Source: Planctomycetota bacterium (GTDB lineage Bacteria > Planctomycetota > SZUA-567). From it: a DNA stretch of 6,384 nt. The position numbers were made by a program, and so were the translations under genes. Below are positions 5,981 through 6,384 of this stretch, one piece after another. Each line of letters opens with the position of its first letter. Position 1 is the stretch's first letter. The notes beneath the pieces were generated by a model that worked only from the letters and a program-made list of their open reading frames with translations, was not told where the DNA came from and searched no databases. Location of the stretch: assembly GCA_031270145.1 (NCBI GenBank), contig JAISYD010000152.1, positions 1-6,384 of the forward strand, read 5' to 3'.

Positions 5981-6384
5981 ATGAAAACGTTTGGAAGCGA
6001 ATGGAAGAGGAGGCTGAACAACCGCGAATTCACCGTCGGCGGGCACATTTTTCTCCCCAATCCCGCCATGGCGGAAGCCATGGTCCATTTCGGCTACAAG
6101 TTCATATGGATTGACGGCGAGCACGGCGCCTTCGACAAGGGACAGATTCTCGCCCATATAACCGCGGTCAACGGCGCCGGCGCCGGCGCTTTCGTGCGGG
6201 TGGCCGCGGGCGAACCGGCCATCATCAAGCCGATTTTGGAAATGGGGCCGGACGGAATAATCATTCCGATGGTCAACAGCGTCGACGCCGCCGTTCGCGT
6301 TATGTCGGCCTGCCGCTACCCCCCGGCGGGCGCCAGGGGATACGGCCCCCGCCGCGCCAACCGCTACGGAACGGTGGGCGATCG
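5981..6384 (+). CDS. HpcH/HpaI-family class II aldolase, 3' end missing
   Basis: The frame runs from ATG at 5981 to the window edge without a stop; 134 of about 250-260 expected residues are visible. Family hallmarks: GYKFIWIDGEHG at 38-49, FVRV at 71-74, IKPILEMGPDGIIIPMVNS at 82-100, and CRYPPAGARGYG at 111-122. His48 and Arg73 are 25 residues apart, as are catalytic His45 and Arg70 of E. coli HpaI. The metal ligands Glu and Asp fall beyond the window. Members use a divalent metal to cleave 4-hydroxy-2-keto or 2-keto-3-deoxy acids to pyruvate (or a close keto acid) plus an aldehyde; HpaI, RhmA and GarL are known types. Glu87 stands where HpaI and RhmA have Asp in the ILD-type motif. The ribosome binding site is weak (AAAAGAAGAA, five bases upstream). 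It lies 55 bases after dctM and probably degrades what the transporter imports. The exact substrate cannot be named; a citrate-lyase-beta-like activity is less likely given the motifs. Confidence 0.9.
   Translation, partial: MKTFGSEWKRRLNNREFTVGGHIFLPNPAMAEAMVHFGYKFIWIDGEHGAFDKGQILAHITAVNGAGAGAFVRVAAGEPAIIKPILEMGPDGIIIPMVNSVDAAVRVMSACRYPPAGARGYGPRRANRYGTVGD

Noticed and set aside
4615..6081. 488-codon open frame on the minus strand opposite dctM
   Set aside because: It is a highly charged, Asp/Glu/Arg/Gly/His-rich translation with no domain, mirroring the hydrophobic dctM codons. It is an antisense shadow.
6172..6188. GGCGCC-type repeats coding for Gly-Ala-Gly-Ala in the aldolase
   Set aside because: It is a short run of GC-rich codons before the conserved FVRV strand. 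The His48-Arg73 spacing equals that of HpaI, so no insertion or slippage is indicated.
1..6384. CRISPR array, tRNA, insertion sequence or phage signature
   Set aside because: I saw no regularly spaced repeats, cloverleaf-like segment, transposase motif or integrase motif anywhere in the window.

Overview
The window reads as part of a Gram-negative bacterial chromosome, with every gene on the + strand. Periplasmic-binding-protein transport needs a periplasm, and the binding protein here has a clear Sec signal peptide. The coding DNA is GC-rich: the first 60 bases contain 45 G or C. The gene set (bacterial GH3-family protein, FCD-type GntR regulator, TRAP transporter, HpcH/HpaI aldolase) would fit a proteobacterium or Desulfobacterota-like organism, but nothing here fixes the taxon.

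Layout. Positions 1-1686 hold the C-terminal 561 codons of a GH3-family acyl-adenylating enzyme, cut by the left edge. Positions 1687-2039 are non-coding. They hold two weak terminator-like hairpins, a good sigma70-type promoter (TTGACA / TATATT, 16-bp spacer) and a short AT-rich leader (36 of the 100 bases 1941-2040 are G or C). The leader carries AAAGGT motifs on an 8-base phase and a small hairpin over the ribosome binding site. An apparent catabolic operon follows: a GntR/FadR-type regulator (2040-2756), dctP (2868-3860), a GC-rich 263-base gap that includes a perfect 18-bp inverted repeat, dctQ (4124-4642), dctM (4639-5925, overlapping dctQ by ATGA), and an HpcH/HpaI-family class II aldolase that runs off the right edge (5981-6384).

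How the genes probably work together. DctP captures an organic acid in the periplasm and DctQ/DctM import it using an ion gradient. The aldolase family cleaves 2-keto-3-deoxy or 4-hydroxy-2-keto acids to pyruvate (or a related keto acid) plus an aldehyde. The regulator probably senses the substrate or an intermediate. A sugar acid (aldonate, aldarate or uronate) or an aromatic-derived hydroxy-keto acid is the likely class of substrate; the exact compound cannot be read from this window. The dctP-dctQ gap may act as an expression step-down, giving much binding protein and little membrane subunit.

I see no phage, insertion sequence, CRISPR array, tRNA or rRNA. The genes belong to known families. 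The less ordinary signals are the RNA-level structures in the regulator leader and the dctP-dctQ gap, and a Glu at a usually Asp position in the aldolase.
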